Of a DNA stretch of 62,039 bases, positions 16,522 through 26,107 are shown one piece after another. Position numbers and translations under genes: made by a program. Source of the DNA: Nitrospirales bacterium (GTDB lineage: Bacteria; Nitrospirota; Nitrospiria; Nitrospirales; UBA8639). The notes under the pieces are model-generated. The model was not told the DNA's origin and searched no databases. It saw only the letters and a program-made list of their open reading frames with translations. The stretch's first letter is position 1. Every line of letters starts with the position of its first letter. Location: contig JALDRK010000024.1 of the NCBI GenBank assembly GCA_031315915.1, forward strand, positions 1-62,039, given 5' to 3'.

Positions 16522-17901
16522 TCAGGCCCCCATTGGAGTGTCCAGGATCCTGACGATCGCGGCTGCCGCTGTGGCCCGCACGGCCTCGTCGGAATCCCGC
16601 AACGTTCGTTTTAACACACCCAAAGAGTTTCGATGACCGATCCGTCCCAAGGATCGAGCCGCCGTAATCCGCGGACGCGGTGTGGGATCTTGAATAAGCA
16701 GATTCAAGAGAACGATCACCTCCTGATCCGTTCCATGTCCAAGAGCTTTGGCCACTCCGGACCGTGCTGCGGGATTCTGATCCTGCATGAGACGTTCGAC
16801 GGTTTGGGCCACCGTCGAAAACGGGGCACCAATTCGCAGGAGTGAGGCCACCGCTGCCGTTTGCACCCCGACATTGGAGTCATGCAACGCCGAAGTCAGA
16901 ACCGTCAGGACTTCTTGGGGAGGAAAGTTCCCCAAGCTAAAAGCCGCCACGCTCCTGACCGCCGGAATACGATCGAACATAGCTCCCTTCACGGCTTTCA
17001 GCGCTTCAGGGGTTTTAAGTTTTCCAAGAGCCGATACGGCCGCAGCCCGAATAGACGGTTGGGAGTCTTTGAGAGTCTTCTCGAGAATGGGCACAGCACG
17101 GGGATCGCCCAATTCTCCCAAGGCACGAATGGATGCTCCCCGTTCATACCCATCCTGGCTCAATACGCCTTTCTCCAGACGTTGCCAATATTGTGATTGC
17201 CCCAACTCAAACAGTGCTTTGGCGGCCGAAATTTGCACCATAAGTTGGTCATCGTTGAGAAAAGGAGAAATGGTGGAAGCCACCGCAGGTTCACCCGATT
17301 GAGCCAACCCTTCCAACACATTTGCACGAACCAGTGCCGCTCCATCTTTCAACGCTTCATGAAATAGTTTTGATTGACGACCGGATACCTCATGGCCCAT
17401 CCCCTCCGCCACCAAGGCTCGAATCATTCCAGATTGATCTCGTAAGCCTTCCTCCAGAAACCGCATGGTTTCTACCGATTCGATCTCCCGGAGCGCCGTA
17501 TAGGCCGCTCCTCGCATCTGCTCCCTCATATCTGATCGTAAAGGCAAAATGCTGGCAATAGCCATTTGCTTCAATAACACTTCGTCTTCCCGCTGATTGG
17601 CCTTGGTCAGCTTTTCATACGCATCCAGGGCTTCAATGGTTTTTCCCGTGTGGGCTAATGCCAGAAGATGCCACTGTTGGACCTGTGGCGAAGAAGAATT
17701 CCCCTTGAGAAATGGTCCGGCTAATTCGATCACCTTGGGGTACTGTCCTTCCTCAAACGCGTTCCGCACCGCTTCAATCGACTCTCCTGATCCCGCCACC
17801 GCTTCAGGCAGACCTCCATCGATGGCCCACCCGGCCATCAGGTTCATCAACAATCCAAGCACTATTCTCCTCATTATTCGTGTTCGGCAGAGTCTGTTCA
17901 T
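16522..17901 (-). CDS. Secreted HEAT-repeat protein
   Basis: 459 aa with an N-terminal signal peptide (cleavage near EAVAGS; the start could be the ATG at residue 10). A short TPR-like region covers about residues 40-110. Nine or more HEAT-type repeats follow, with the pattern 'VRxxAAxALGxLG' (for example SIRAAAVSALGKLK and AVRSVAAFSLG). HEAT arrays are protein-binding scaffolds. The gene starts 3 bp after the LolA-like gene, in the order cupredoxin-LolA-like-HEAT, which suggests one transcript. The partner protein is unknown. Confidence 0.82.
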   Translation of the reverse strand: MNRLCRTRIMRRIVLGLLMNLMAGWAIDGGLPEAVAGSGESIEAVRNAFEEGQYPKVIELAGPFLKGNSSSPQVQQWHLLALAHTGKTIEALDAYEKLTKANQREDEVLLKQMAIASILPLRSDMREQMRGAAYTALREIESVETMRFLEEGLRDQSGMIRALVAEGMGHEVSGRQSKLFHEALKDGAALVRANVLEGLAQSGEPAVASTISPFLNDDQLMVQISAAKALFELGQSQYWQRLEKGVLSQDGYERGASIRALGELGDPRAVPILEKTLKDSQPSIRAAAVSALGKLKTPEALKAVKGAMFDRIPAVRSVAAFSLGNFPPQEVLTVLTSALHDSNVGVQTAAVASLLRIGAPFSTVAQTVERLMQDQNPAARSGVAKALGHGTDQEVIVLLNLLIQDPTPRPRITAARSLGRIGHRNSLGVLKRTLRDSDEAVRATAAAAIVRILDTPMGA

Positions 17902-17904
17902 CTT

Positions 17905-18576
17905 TTATCCCTTAGGCATCGGCATATTTTGCGCTTCAATAACCCGATATCCCAACGGCGGTTCGAAGTAAAAGTCGGGTTGAGGAGAAATTACCACATG
18001 TTGATATTCAATAAACCAATCCCGATCCTGGCTCATCAACTTCCACAGGACGTCTCGTTCAGGATCGACCCATTGATAATACCGTTCGGCTCCCACGAAT
18101 CGATTGCGAACCGACACCTCGTACAGCAAGGCTGGGCGATCTTCTACCTGCCCCTCGCCAATCAATGTCCGTTTTTGTTCTCCCTCTAATGCGACCGATA
18201 ACGGCAAGATATATTCGGCGGTTAACGGAACACTAATCACCATACGACGTTGGGAGAGCACATACCAGACTTTCTGCTCATCCAGCCGAACGATCGTCAC
18301 ACCGGCATATCCCAAATCCGTCCGGATCCCGCCAAAATGCTCGATACGATACCGGTCATGTTTGACGAATAACTGAGCTTTGGAAACGTGCCCGCCCGTT
18401 TTCCATATGAGTCTGGCGGAAAATTCACGCGGTTCATCCTGTGCCACGCGAAGCTGTTGGCCGTATCCGTGCGATACCCCGCACACCAGGAGGAATCCGC
18501 ACAGCGATGCGGCAAGACCAAAACCGTTATGATAGGAATGACCCAGGTCGATCAGCCAAGCGAAAAACCACCTCAT
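17905..18576 (-). CDS. Exported LolA-like beta protein
   Basis: 223 aa with an N-terminal hydrophobic signal (GLAASLCGFLLVCGVSHGYG). The mature part has a LolA/LolB-like rhythm: EFSARLIWKTGG, KAQLFVKHDRYRIEHFG, VTIVRLDEQKVWYVL, then a WVDPERDVLWKL strand. This matches periplasmic proteins that resemble lipoprotein carriers or DUF4412-type domains. The ATG overlaps the TGA of the upstream cupredoxin gene as ATGA, so translation is probably coupled. A role as lipid or lipoprotein carrier is possible, but no specific residue proves it. Confidence 0.6.
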   Translation of the reverse strand: MRWFFAWLIDLGHSYHNGFGLAASLCGFLLVCGVSHGYGQQLRVAQDEPREFSARLIWKTGGHVSKAQLFVKHDRYRIEHFGGIRTDLGYAGVTIVRLDEQKVWYVLSQRRMVISVPLTAEYILPLSVALEGEQKRTLIGEGQVEDRPALLYEVSVRNRFVGAERYYQWVDPERDVLWKLMSQDRDWFIEYQHVVISPQPDFYFEPPLGYRVIEAQNMPMPKG

Positions 18577-19493
18577 GGCCTTTGGCGTTCAAGTAGCGGC
18601 TCGATTTCAATCGGCCTCCCCAAGGCTGCGGGAGTGAACCGTGGAGGTCGCTGGATCGTATGAGCCGTCCATCGCTCCTTCGGAGAAGTCATGTGAAAAG
18701 AGGCTTCGGTTGTTTGGCGAGGCTGAATGGTCACAGTTTGGACATGATCTTTTTTCACACTCGGATGCCAGGCCCTCACCTGATAGGTTCCCGGTGGAAT
18801 TCCCGTAATTTCAAAGGCTCCATCTTGGTCGGTCAATGCAAAATACGGATTATCGACTGCCATAGCCCAGCTTTCCATGTACGCATGGAAGCCGCATTGC
18901 ATGACAAAGGTTTTTCGACCTTTGTTGAGCTGAAATTGCTGCACCATCGATCTTCCCGGCAAATGCTGATGCTGGGCCATCAAATTTCCCCGCTCGTGCC
19001 GTTCGTTAAACGGGAGAGGAGAATTAAACAAGACCCGTGTACCTTGAGCAATGGACGTTTCATAGGCTTGAATATCATGCATGACCGGATCCATATTCAC
19101 CACTTCGATCCCATGTTCATTTCTGACAACCGTGGTAAAGGGATGGAATTGACAATCTTTGGCCTCCACTTTGGGAATGGACAGGAAAAACGGCTTTCCC
19201 GCTTTCACCTCTTCAATCACAATGACCACCCCTTCAATACGGTTTTCCTCATTCACCTGAAAATCTTTTAACAGGCGCCAGCCTTTCCCATCAGAAATTC
19301 GACCGCAATATTCCGGATCAGGGAACGTAATGAGATTATAGGCCTTGGGAGGAGGAACCTCTCCAACCAAATGGACATGCCCTTTCAGCATCCCTCCATC
19401 AACCACATCCACCACCTCATAGGCCAGTCCACACCACGGGAACCCAATGATCATAAACAAACAGACTATCCAAATAGACAAGCGTTTTTTCAT
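18573..19493 (-). CDS. Periplasmic cupredoxin plus carboxypeptidase-regulatory domain protein
   Basis: 306 aa. A signal peptide (residues 1-24) leads to a first beta domain with a conserved FPDPEYCGRIS segment. A cupredoxin-like part has VMHDIQAY and the type-1 copper loop C-G-F-H-A-Y-M, and a carboxypeptidase-regulatory-like domain follows (FEITGIPPGTYQVRAWHP). It is very similar in plan to the next gene upstream (19503) and more distantly to 13377. It is probably a blue-copper electron carrier or sensor in the periplasm. It lies 9 bp after its paralogue and overlaps the LolA-like gene by 4 bp. Confidence 0.8.
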   Translation of the reverse strand: MKKRLSIWIVCLFMIIGFPWCGLAYEVVDVVDGGMLKGHVHLVGEVPPPKAYNLITFPDPEYCGRISDGKGWRLLKDFQVNEENRIEGVVIVIEEVKAGKPFFLSIPKVEAKDCQFHPFTTVVRNEHGIEVVNMDPVMHDIQAYETSIAQGTRVLFNSPLPFNERHERGNLMAQHQHLPGRSMVQQFQLNKGRKTFVMQCGFHAYMESWAMAVDNPYFALTDQDGAFEITGIPPGTYQVRAWHPSVKKDHVQTVTIQPRQTTEASFHMTSPKERWTAHTIQRPPRFTPAALGRPIEIEPLLERQRP

Positions 19494-19502
19494 AATGAAC
19501 CC

Positions 19503-20420
19503 CTAGGGAAGTTGCTTTCGGAGCGTGGGAACGATTTCGACCCCTTCGCCCAATAACTCCATACCGAAATGAGGATTATCATGCATTTCATGAACGCTTC
19601 GACGTCCCGTCGGCGCTTCATATTGAAAGTTCACGGTAAAATTTTTCCCGGCTTCTACCGTGACATTCTTTTCCAAATAGGTCTTCATACCGGGATGCCA
19701 AACCGTCAATTGATATTCACCTGGTGGAATCCCACCGATTTCAAATAATCCATCTTCTTTGGTGATCGAATAATAGGGATTATTCAATACCAATCCCCAG
19801 GAAAACATATACGGGTGAAATCCGCATTGCATGACAAAAATGTTTCGTTCCTTCTGCAAGTGGATTTGTTCCACCATGGGTTCTCCGGGCAGATGGGTGT
19901 GGGCATTCTTCCCTAATAAACCCACGACCTTATGAAACGGGTTCATCGGCAGGGGACGGTTAAATAATACTCGTGCCCCTCGAACCCGGGCCGTTTCATA
20001 CCCTTGAATATCATGTTCCACGGGGTCCATATTCACCACGGTGATTTCATCCTTGTCTCGAAGCACATTCACAAACGGCAAAAAATCGCAATCGAGGGCA
20101 TCGATCCTGACATCCGGCAATGTAAAAGTCTTGCCTTTCTCGATATTTTTTAACATCACCACCGCATCTTTCAATTCGCCCTTGGCTCCAATAATAAAAT
20201 CTTCCACAATTCGCCATCCGGTTCCCGTAGAAATTCTTCCGCAATACACCGCGTCAGGAATAGTCACCAGATTGAAGGCCATGGGCCTCGGCTTTTCGCC
20301 TGCAATGGTGACCTGACCTGTAATCGTTCCTCCATTCCGCACCTCGATTTCTTGATAAGACCAGGCAGGATGGCTTAATGCCATGAATAGACAAACAATG
20401 AATGCAACCCTTCCGATCAT
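19503..20420 (-). CDS. Periplasmic cupredoxin plus carboxypeptidase-regulatory domain protein, paralogue
   Basis: 305 aa from the ATG at 20420, which follows GGAGGG by 8 nt; an earlier in-frame ATG lacks such a site. The signal peptide ends near AWS. The same domain order as 18573 is present: IPDAVYCGRIS, VEHDIQGYE, the copper loop C-G-F-H-P-Y-M, and FEIGGIPPGEYQLTVWHPG. The pair looks like a tandem duplication, close enough to share most motif residues yet with different signal peptides and ends. It is the first gene of the unit running down to the HEAT protein, and the terminator at 20603 separates it from the oxidase gene upstream. Confidence 0.82.
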   Translation of the reverse strand: MIGRVAFIVCLFMALSHPAWSYQEIEVRNGGTITGQVTIAGEKPRPMAFNLVTIPDAVYCGRISTGTGWRIVEDFIIGAKGELKDAVVMLKNIEKGKTFTLPDVRIDALDCDFLPFVNVLRDKDEITVVNMDPVEHDIQGYETARVRGARVLFNRPLPMNPFHKVVGLLGKNAHTHLPGEPMVEQIHLQKERNIFVMQCGFHPYMFSWGLVLNNPYYSITKEDGLFEIGGIPPGEYQLTVWHPGMKTYLEKNVTVEAGKNFTVNFQYEAPTGRRSVHEMHDNPHFGMELLGEGVEIVPTLRKQLP

Positions 20421-20602
20421 TACAGGCACCCTCCTTACACAAATCAAGAAAAATGAATGGGAACACATAAAGCAGATTTTTATGAATTTCACTATATCAT
20501 GTTTGCCGCTAGAACTCGGAATTGGGGATTTGACCCCATTCATCCAATTTTAAAAGCATTTCCAGACAAAAATCGTGTTTCCGGACTCTTGCTTCATTCC
20601 AA

Positions 20603-20637
20603 TAAAAACGGGGAAGCCGAACCTCGGCTTCCCCGTT
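20603..20637 (-). terminator. Intrinsic terminator of the multicopper oxidase gene
   Basis: On the minus strand a perfect 14-bp hairpin (AACGGGGAAGCCGA / TCGGCTTCCCCGTT, 3-nt loop, 20607-20637) runs into a T-rich tract (20603-20606). It lies 31 bp after the stop of the multicopper oxidase gene and ends that transcript. Confidence 0.85.
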
Positions 20638-20667
20638 CATGTCAGACCTGAGACCCGTTTCCGAGTC

Positions 20668-23600
20668 TTATTTGGCGACAGTCGGAATGATCCGCGGCTC
20701 ACCAGAAAAATGGTCCAACGCAGCCTGCTTGGAAGAAGATATTTCCCCTTCCAAAGGAAGAATTCGCTGATCCGTTTTCGGCAGCACTCTCAACAAGCCC
20801 CATTGACCGGATTGTGAATAAGGCAATCGGCCATTCCCGTAGACATAATCGCCTGGCAATGCCCACTTTCCTCCGGCAGACGGTAGAAAAACATCTATGG
20901 TTTCCGAACCGGCAAACTCTACGGTGCTAATCATGTCTGCACCAGGCATAAAGGGTTCGATTGGCCATTCATGTTTTTCCACGGTAAACATGCTATTTTG
21001 TTCACTGCTGGCCCCAAAGACATGAATCCGAACTTGGTCTCCTGCATGAGCCTCAACTACCGGCGTAGCAGGATCAGCTGGGTTATCCACTTCACAGGGC
21101 TGGAAAATCCGACCTAACGAACAACCGGCCTCCTCCCGGTAAGGGTAAGGTTCGGCACGGTAATTAATCCCGGTCAATCCAGCCACATTCTGGACATAGG
21201 GCATGAAGCTGGTACCAATGATATTATCTTCGTCTTGGAAAAAGAGAGACACATCACGGTAGTTGGCTCGATTTTCATTCCCTTGAATGCTGTGGTCGAT
21301 CATAACGTCGGCCACCCAGCTATTTTTAAGCGAAATATCCTCACCGGTTTTAGGATCACGATAAGTAGACCCTTTAGGTCCGATGATGATGGCACCGAAC
21401 AAGCCGTTCCGTGGATTCATCGCCACGTTTCCGAAATCCCAGACCAGGGATTGGGTTTCCCCAATGAACGGATCGGCATAGAAGGTATAGGTCTTTGATT
21501 CACCAGGAGCCACCGTTTGTTCATTGGTATTTTTTCCCAGATTAACTCCCTGAGAATCATTCGGATCAAAAGCCAACCCGAACGCCGAGAATGAGGCTCG
21601 ACTTTCTTTCATTTTGTTCGTGAGCTTCACTTGCAAACAATCGCCCACATTAGCCCGAATGGTCAAAGGCATGGGTTGCACATCACCGGCTACCTTTGTC
21701 ACCTCATCTTCCAAGACATAAATCTTGGCATCCGGGTTTCGTAATTCTATTTTTCGTTCGAAATCGACTTCGATGGCTTCAGGGGCATTCGAATTAAAGC
21801 TCATCCCCGGATGATCCATTGACACAACATTAAATGCCTTTACCGGAGCATCTTGAGGACAAACCGGCAGTTTCTCCGGAATACCTTCCCGGCCATAGGC
21901 TTTGTTCGGAAGGGGTTGGAGATCATCTACCGGCTTTTCCAGAACCCGCAGAATACCCCAAGACCCCTCGGAGAACTTGGAACTTCGGCCATTAAAGAAC
22001 ATGTAATCACCGGGTTGATGGCGCGGGCCTCCAGCTTCGGCCACTACCAGGTCGTACCGTTCGGCAATTCCAATATGGATGGAATTCTTCCGGTTGGCAT
22101 CATGAGCATACCGCTCGGTCCAGAACGTATGCCCGGAAACCGTGAAGACGTTGCTTTCATTCATCGTGACATCCACTAATCTAAAGACCACTGCATCTCC
22201 CAGATAAGCTCGCAACATGGCGGTGCTCGGATCACCATGCACGCTACTACTGAAGATTTTTGATGGATCAGGATTATTTGCCAACCGTTGGGCAAACGGT
22301 TCTGCCCGGAAGTTCAACGCCCCTCCCGTTGTATGCGTTCCGCCGTTGAGGAACGGCATGGGAGTCATTTTGATTTTGTCGTTGGGCGGCATGATGAACG
22401 ACACCGTTCTACCAGCCTCCAACGCCACATCAATAGGTTGGCCAGGAGGGTTACCGGCCGTCACAATATTCACGGTGTGCGGCACCGTGTCCATGACATG
22501 GACCATCAACTCACGGAAGCTTCCGGCCACATCATGTCCGACTCGTTCAACGGTACGAATATCCGCAACGGGGCCGGTACGAATACGTTTACCCGTTACC
22601 GGGTCATGCCAGGTAGAACCGAAGGGTTCGGCGATCATGGTCCCCACGGCTCCATGCGGCCAGGTGGTTCCACCGAACGCATGATCGTGGAAAAATGTGC
22701 TGCCCACGTCAGAATCCACCCAGAACCGTTGGCGGGCGTATTCAACTGTCACAATATCACCCACCGGATGGTCATGCTGTAAGGGTTGAGCAAAGGTGAG
22801 CGTTTCTCCTCCACCGCCAGAACCTTCCGATGGAGCCGCACTCTGACCGGGAACCTTAATTTTCTGGCCAACCACGATCATATTAGGATTAGACAATCCA
22901 TTCAGGTCGGCTAATTCACCGATGGTGATACCAAATGATTGAGCAATCTTTCCAATAGAATCACCAGCCACCACAGTATAATTGCCAGCTGCAGATCCGC
23001 CGGAAGAAGCCCCGGATCCCCCAATAGCCACGATTCGCCTGACTTCTTTGCCCTTGACATTGTCGGCCCCGACAAGGATGGGAATACCAACATGATATTG
23101 ATGGGCATTGGTCACATGAATCGTTTTATCCCCTTTCTTGGCCGCCTTGGTGAACTTCGCGTTCATGGGGACGGGAAGCCCTTTATCCGATTTCTTTTCA
23201 AATTGAGTAAACGGCCGGATGGATTGATCATAGGAAAACCCTGAAATCACGCCATCGGACGCTTGATTGTCGAATTGAAAGAAATGGAAATGTGTGTTGA
23301 TTTTCGATGATTGGAAATTCGTGATATCGTCATCCAACCATTCCGATGTCAACATCCAATCGATGCAGTCATAAATATTCGCACGAGCCACCATTGGAAA
23401 TTTTTTATTGTTATCGCTTCTGATAGCTTCTTCTTCTTCATGCGCCACAAACAAAAGCCCATTTGGATCCACAATAGCCTGTTGGTCTCCCTTCGCAGGA
23501 GCCAACTCTACGGGCAAGGAAATAAAGTGAGTATTATAAACCTGCGACCCGGCTCGATCAGGACACAAGCTCCACCGACCGTTTTCCCCAGGCTTAGCCG

Positions 23601-24402
23601 GTTCAACCGACCTCGTACCATCAGGATTTAAATGGATCGGCTCCAACCATGGTGCCGGATTGCGATCGTTTGAAAATGGCGATCGTTTTCCGAAATGGGG
23701 TGTCAGCCACGGCCAAGCGACTTTTCCGGTTTTCGGTTCAAACCAAATAGGACGACGCTTCCCTGGCGTGTACCCCTGCCACTCAGGATGATACTTTGGA
23801 TTTTCTCCGATTGTGGGCTCACGTTCGCTCATGGCTTTGGTCCCGTCCCAAATCCAGTCCACGACCGTAGCATCGTAACTCTTCAATTGCCCCAACTCAT
23901 CATCCGTATTGCCCGGCTTTCCTTGGTTGGTGACTTGCATCTCAACCCAATCCTTGATGTTGACGACAGCAGGATCCGCCTTCCAGTCACTTTTCCCTTT
24001 ATCGACAATTTTGAAATTGGTCCCGAACCAGCTGACCGTCGTTCCGACTAGTTGATCAGATGTCACAGGCTTGTGTATCCGTCCCAACCGGTCAGGTAAT
24101 TCTCTCAAGGGCAACATCACGTCATTTTTAAATCCGGGAACCTGAAGGGTGTTGTAGACCCGCCAATAGCCCCACATCCCAGATACATAGTGATGAGCAA
24201 CATGGCAGTGAAACAGGAAATCTCCGGCCAACCATTGACACAAACCCGATCCGCACTCCGTTTCCAGGTCCAACGCTTCGGCCGGCCCGATGACTTCCAC
24301 GTCGACCCGATCAGATTTTGTCCGGATCACGGATACTTCATCGGACCATTTTGACCATTGGTCCAAAGTTCCTCCTGTGTGGCTTGCGGACTTCTTTGCC
24401 AC
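20668..24402 (-). CDS. Giant multicopper oxidase, C-terminal part (frameshifted from the 24327 gene)
   Basis: 1244 codons from a GTG, but the first 25 duplicate sequence encoding the end of the upstream gene in another frame. The real protein almost certainly continues from 24327-25769, making about 1,700 aa. From the N-end it has copper motif 4, H65-C-H-x3-H71-x4-M76; an H-F-H at 371-373 (motif 1 type); and a LysM domain at about 473-518 between Gly/Ser linkers. H-D-H at 572-574 with a following Gly-rich turn is motif 2 type. Then come two more cupredoxin repeats, each starting with an N(F/Y)RAEP-type segment but with the copper residues gone. It is an extracytoplasmic oxidase, substrate unknown. 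Confidence 0.82.
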   Translation of the reverse strand: MAKKSASHTGGTLDQWSKWSDEVSVIRTKSDRVDVEVIGPAEALDLETECGSGLCQWLAGDFLFHCHVAHHYVSGMWGYWRVYNTLQVPGFKNDVMLPLRELPDRLGRIHKPVTSDQLVGTTVSWFGTNFKIVDKGKSDWKADPAVVNIKDWVEMQVTNQGKPGNTDDELGQLKSYDATVVDWIWDGTKAMSEREPTIGENPKYHPEWQGYTPGKRRPIWFEPKTGKVAWPWLTPHFGKRSPFSNDRNPAPWLEPIHLNPDGTRSVEPAKPGENGRWSLCPDRAGSQVYNTHFISLPVELAPAKGDQQAIVDPNGLLFVAHEEEEAIRSDNNKKFPMVARANIYDCIDWMLTSEWLDDDITNFQSSKINTHFHFFQFDNQASDGVISGFSYDQSIRPFTQFEKKSDKGLPVPMNAKFTKAAKKGDKTIHVTNAHQYHVGIPILVGADNVKGKEVRRIVAIGGSGASSGGSAAGNYTVVAGDSIGKIAQSFGITIGELADLNGLSNPNMIVVGQKIKVPGQSAAPSEGSGGGGETLTFAQPLQHDHPVGDIVTVEYARQRFWVDSDVGSTFFHDHAFGGTTWPHGAVGTMIAEPFGSTWHDPVTGKRIRTGPVADIRTVERVGHDVAGSFRELMVHVMDTVPHTVNIVTAGNPPGQPIDVALEAGRTVSFIMPPNDKIKMTPMPFLNGGTHTTGGALNFRAEPFAQRLANNPDPSKIFSSSVHGDPSTAMLRAYLGDAVVFRLVDVTMNESNVFTVSGHTFWTERYAHDANRKNSIHIGIAERYDLVVAEAGGPRHQPGDYMFFNGRSSKFSEGSWGILRVLEKPVDDLQPLPNKAYGREGIPEKLPVCPQDAPVKAFNVVSMDHPGMSFNSNAPEAIEVDFERKIELRNPDAKIYVLEDEVTKVAGDVQPMPLTIRANVGDCLQVKLTNKMKESRASFSAFGLAFDPNDSQGVNLGKNTNEQTVAPGESKTYTFYADPFIGETQSLVWDFGNVAMNPRNGLFGAIIIGPKGSTYRDPKTGEDISLKNSWVADVMIDHSIQGNENRANYRDVSLFFQDEDNIIGTSFMPYVQNVAGLTGINYRAEPYPYREEAGCSLGRIFQPCEVDNPADPATPVVEAHAGDQVRIHVFGASSEQNSMFTVEKHEWPIEPFMPGADMISTVEFAGSETIDVFLPSAGGKWALPGDYVYGNGRLPYSQSGQWGLLRVLPKTDQRILPLEGEISSSKQAALDHFSGEPRIIPTVAK

Positions 24403-25769
24403 CGGATAGACCCCCCATGCGGATGATGCGAGTGGAACACTTCAGATCCCCCATGTACCAATCGGAATTTGGCCGGATCTCCCAGATAACTCCGTGGAAT
24501 GGTTGGGGCCGCATCGCCAAAAGCATAGGAACTGTACCCCATGGATTCATCTTCAAACCCGAAGTATTCATGCTGGACATGCATATTGTTAATGCCGAAC
24601 GGCTCGCTTCGATAATTTAATGCCCTGGCACCCGGACGATAGGTATCCGTCAAGGGATCCCGTTGAGGTAAAAAGTCCCCATGCTTATTGACGGGACGAA
24701 AGGCTTCGTCCCCAACTTCGTGATAAATAAGGACAAATTCTCTAAAATCAGGGCCGGTTCCGTTTTCAATCATCACCTGCCATCCACTTTTCGCTTCTGT
24801 GGCGGTACCTTCTCCCAATGGCTCAAAATATTCCGACCCTCGAGGTTCCACGACGAATACTCCGAACAACCCCATGACCGTGAGTTCGCGATCATTACTG
24901 TAGGTATGGAACTGACGCCCCCCTTCCTGTGTTTCAGGGTGGATATACCACTCCATCTCAACGGACTGGCCTTCTTCAGCGACCGAATCGGGGTTGGTGC
25001 TGAGTGCAGGCTGACCTGTTTTGCTCATCACCATATCCGATCCGTTGATATGTAAACTGACTTCTTCGCCGAACTCCAATTGGTTTTGAAGCGTGATTTT
25101 TACGCAATCTCCCTGATTTCCCCGGATGACCAGTGGCTGAATGTACTGCCCTTGAATACCATTGGTGACTGCACCAGGATCGCCATGGCCTTCTTTTTCA
25201 CGGGCTTCCGCATTTTTGGCTTCTTCTTCCCGGACGTTTTCAATTTGGTCGGTCAGCACATACATATAACCGGGGTAATAATCCAGCCATTGATTCAGGG
25301 TAATTTCGACATTGATGGCCGAAATATCATAAGACCTTACCGGAGCAGTCTTGGGACATAGCCCACCGGTCATGGAAACGGGTTCGACACCGGTATTACT
25401 GGATAGAAGTCCATTTCCCGGACCTCCGCCATATTGATGGATCATGGACATGGAGTTGAACATGCCGGTATTCTCACCGTTCCGTTCCATGTCCTTTTGC
25501 ATTTGCTCCATTAACCGGTTGTGCTGTTGCTCAACCAGAGCGGCCCGTTCTGCCCGGCCTTCCATGGAATCCTCAACAATGGTTTGGCCCTTCAATCGTT
25601 CTGCCCATCCTGGATTATCCTGATGAGACATCCCCATTTGGTGTCCTGAATGCTGTAGCGCTTGGGACTCCTCTGCCGAAGCTGTCCCAAAGGAAAACAG
25701 ACCAAGCACCCCTGCTAAAACCACCGCAGACATACTTGTTAATCTATTTTGCTCGTTGACATAAAACAT
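24327..25769 (-). CDS. Giant multicopper oxidase, N-terminal part (ends at a frameshift)
   Basis: 480 aa, ATG preceded by AAGGAGG (9-nt spacing), with a signal peptide ending near TASAEE. Two cupredoxin domains follow a Met/His-rich stretch (residues about 40-60) typical of copper-handling proteins. The last motif, FHSHHPHGG, reads as HxxHxH, copper motif 3. The frame stops at TGA (24327-24329) straight after GPMKYP. Adding one base at 24330-24332 restores KYPVIRTKSD and joins it to the HCH motif of the 20668 gene. Motifs 3 and 4 of one active site are thus split across the break. It is either one damaged or mis-sequenced gene or a split pair; I favour a sequencing indel. Confidence 0.82.
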   Translation of the reverse strand: MFYVNEQNRLTSMSAVVLAGVLGLFSFGTASAEESQALQHSGHQMGMSHQDNPGWAERLKGQTIVEDSMEGRAERAALVEQQHNRLMEQMQKDMERNGENTGMFNSMSMIHQYGGGPGNGLLSSNTGVEPVSMTGGLCPKTAPVRSYDISAINVEITLNQWLDYYPGYMYVLTDQIENVREEEAKNAEAREKEGHGDPGAVTNGIQGQYIQPLVIRGNQGDCVKITLQNQLEFGEEVSLHINGSDMVMSKTGQPALSTNPDSVAEEGQSVEMEWYIHPETQEGGRQFHTYSNDRELTVMGLFGVFVVEPRGSEYFEPLGEGTATEAKSGWQVMIENGTGPDFREFVLIYHEVGDEAFRPVNKHGDFLPQRDPLTDTYRPGARALNYRSEPFGINNMHVQHEYFGFEDESMGYSSYAFGDAAPTIPRSYLGDPAKFRLVHGGSEVFHSHHPHGGSIRWQRSPQATQEELWTNGQNGPMKYP

Positions 25770-26107
25770 GGACCGGCCTCCTTGAAAAATAGATTGAGCT
25801 GAAACCCTTAATTAAATCGATAGGTGTAATGGTCATAAAAAATAGACAAACAGCCCCGTTCCCGGGGACCCCAAAGGTACTCAAATACCCATGGTCTGTC
25901 AAGTCCAACAGAGAAGTCCAATACTAGTTCTATCGCTATTTCCTTGTCCAGAAATTTTGTGTCGCAAAATACCCCATGTCATTGATATTTTTGATGGTAA
26001 GAAGATATTTCAAACGAAACACTTTCGTAAATTTTAATTTTGTATATCCGAATTCCAGAGGAGAGTGAGATTTATCAACAGGTTCCTTAGGACTTTAAAG
26101 AAAGCAT
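25770..26107. other. Intergenic region before the multicopper oxidase
   Basis: 338 bp with no credible gene. It must hold the promoter of the multicopper oxidase. A short hairpin (CCCCG-ttcc-CGGGG, about 25855-25868) lies about 90 bp before the start codon and could structure the leader. No operator is recognised. Confidence 0.5.

Noticed and set aside
20668..25769. Programmed frameshift in the multicopper oxidase
   Set aside because: There is no slippery heptamer or downstream pseudoknot evident, and three other homopolymer indels in the window point to sequence error.
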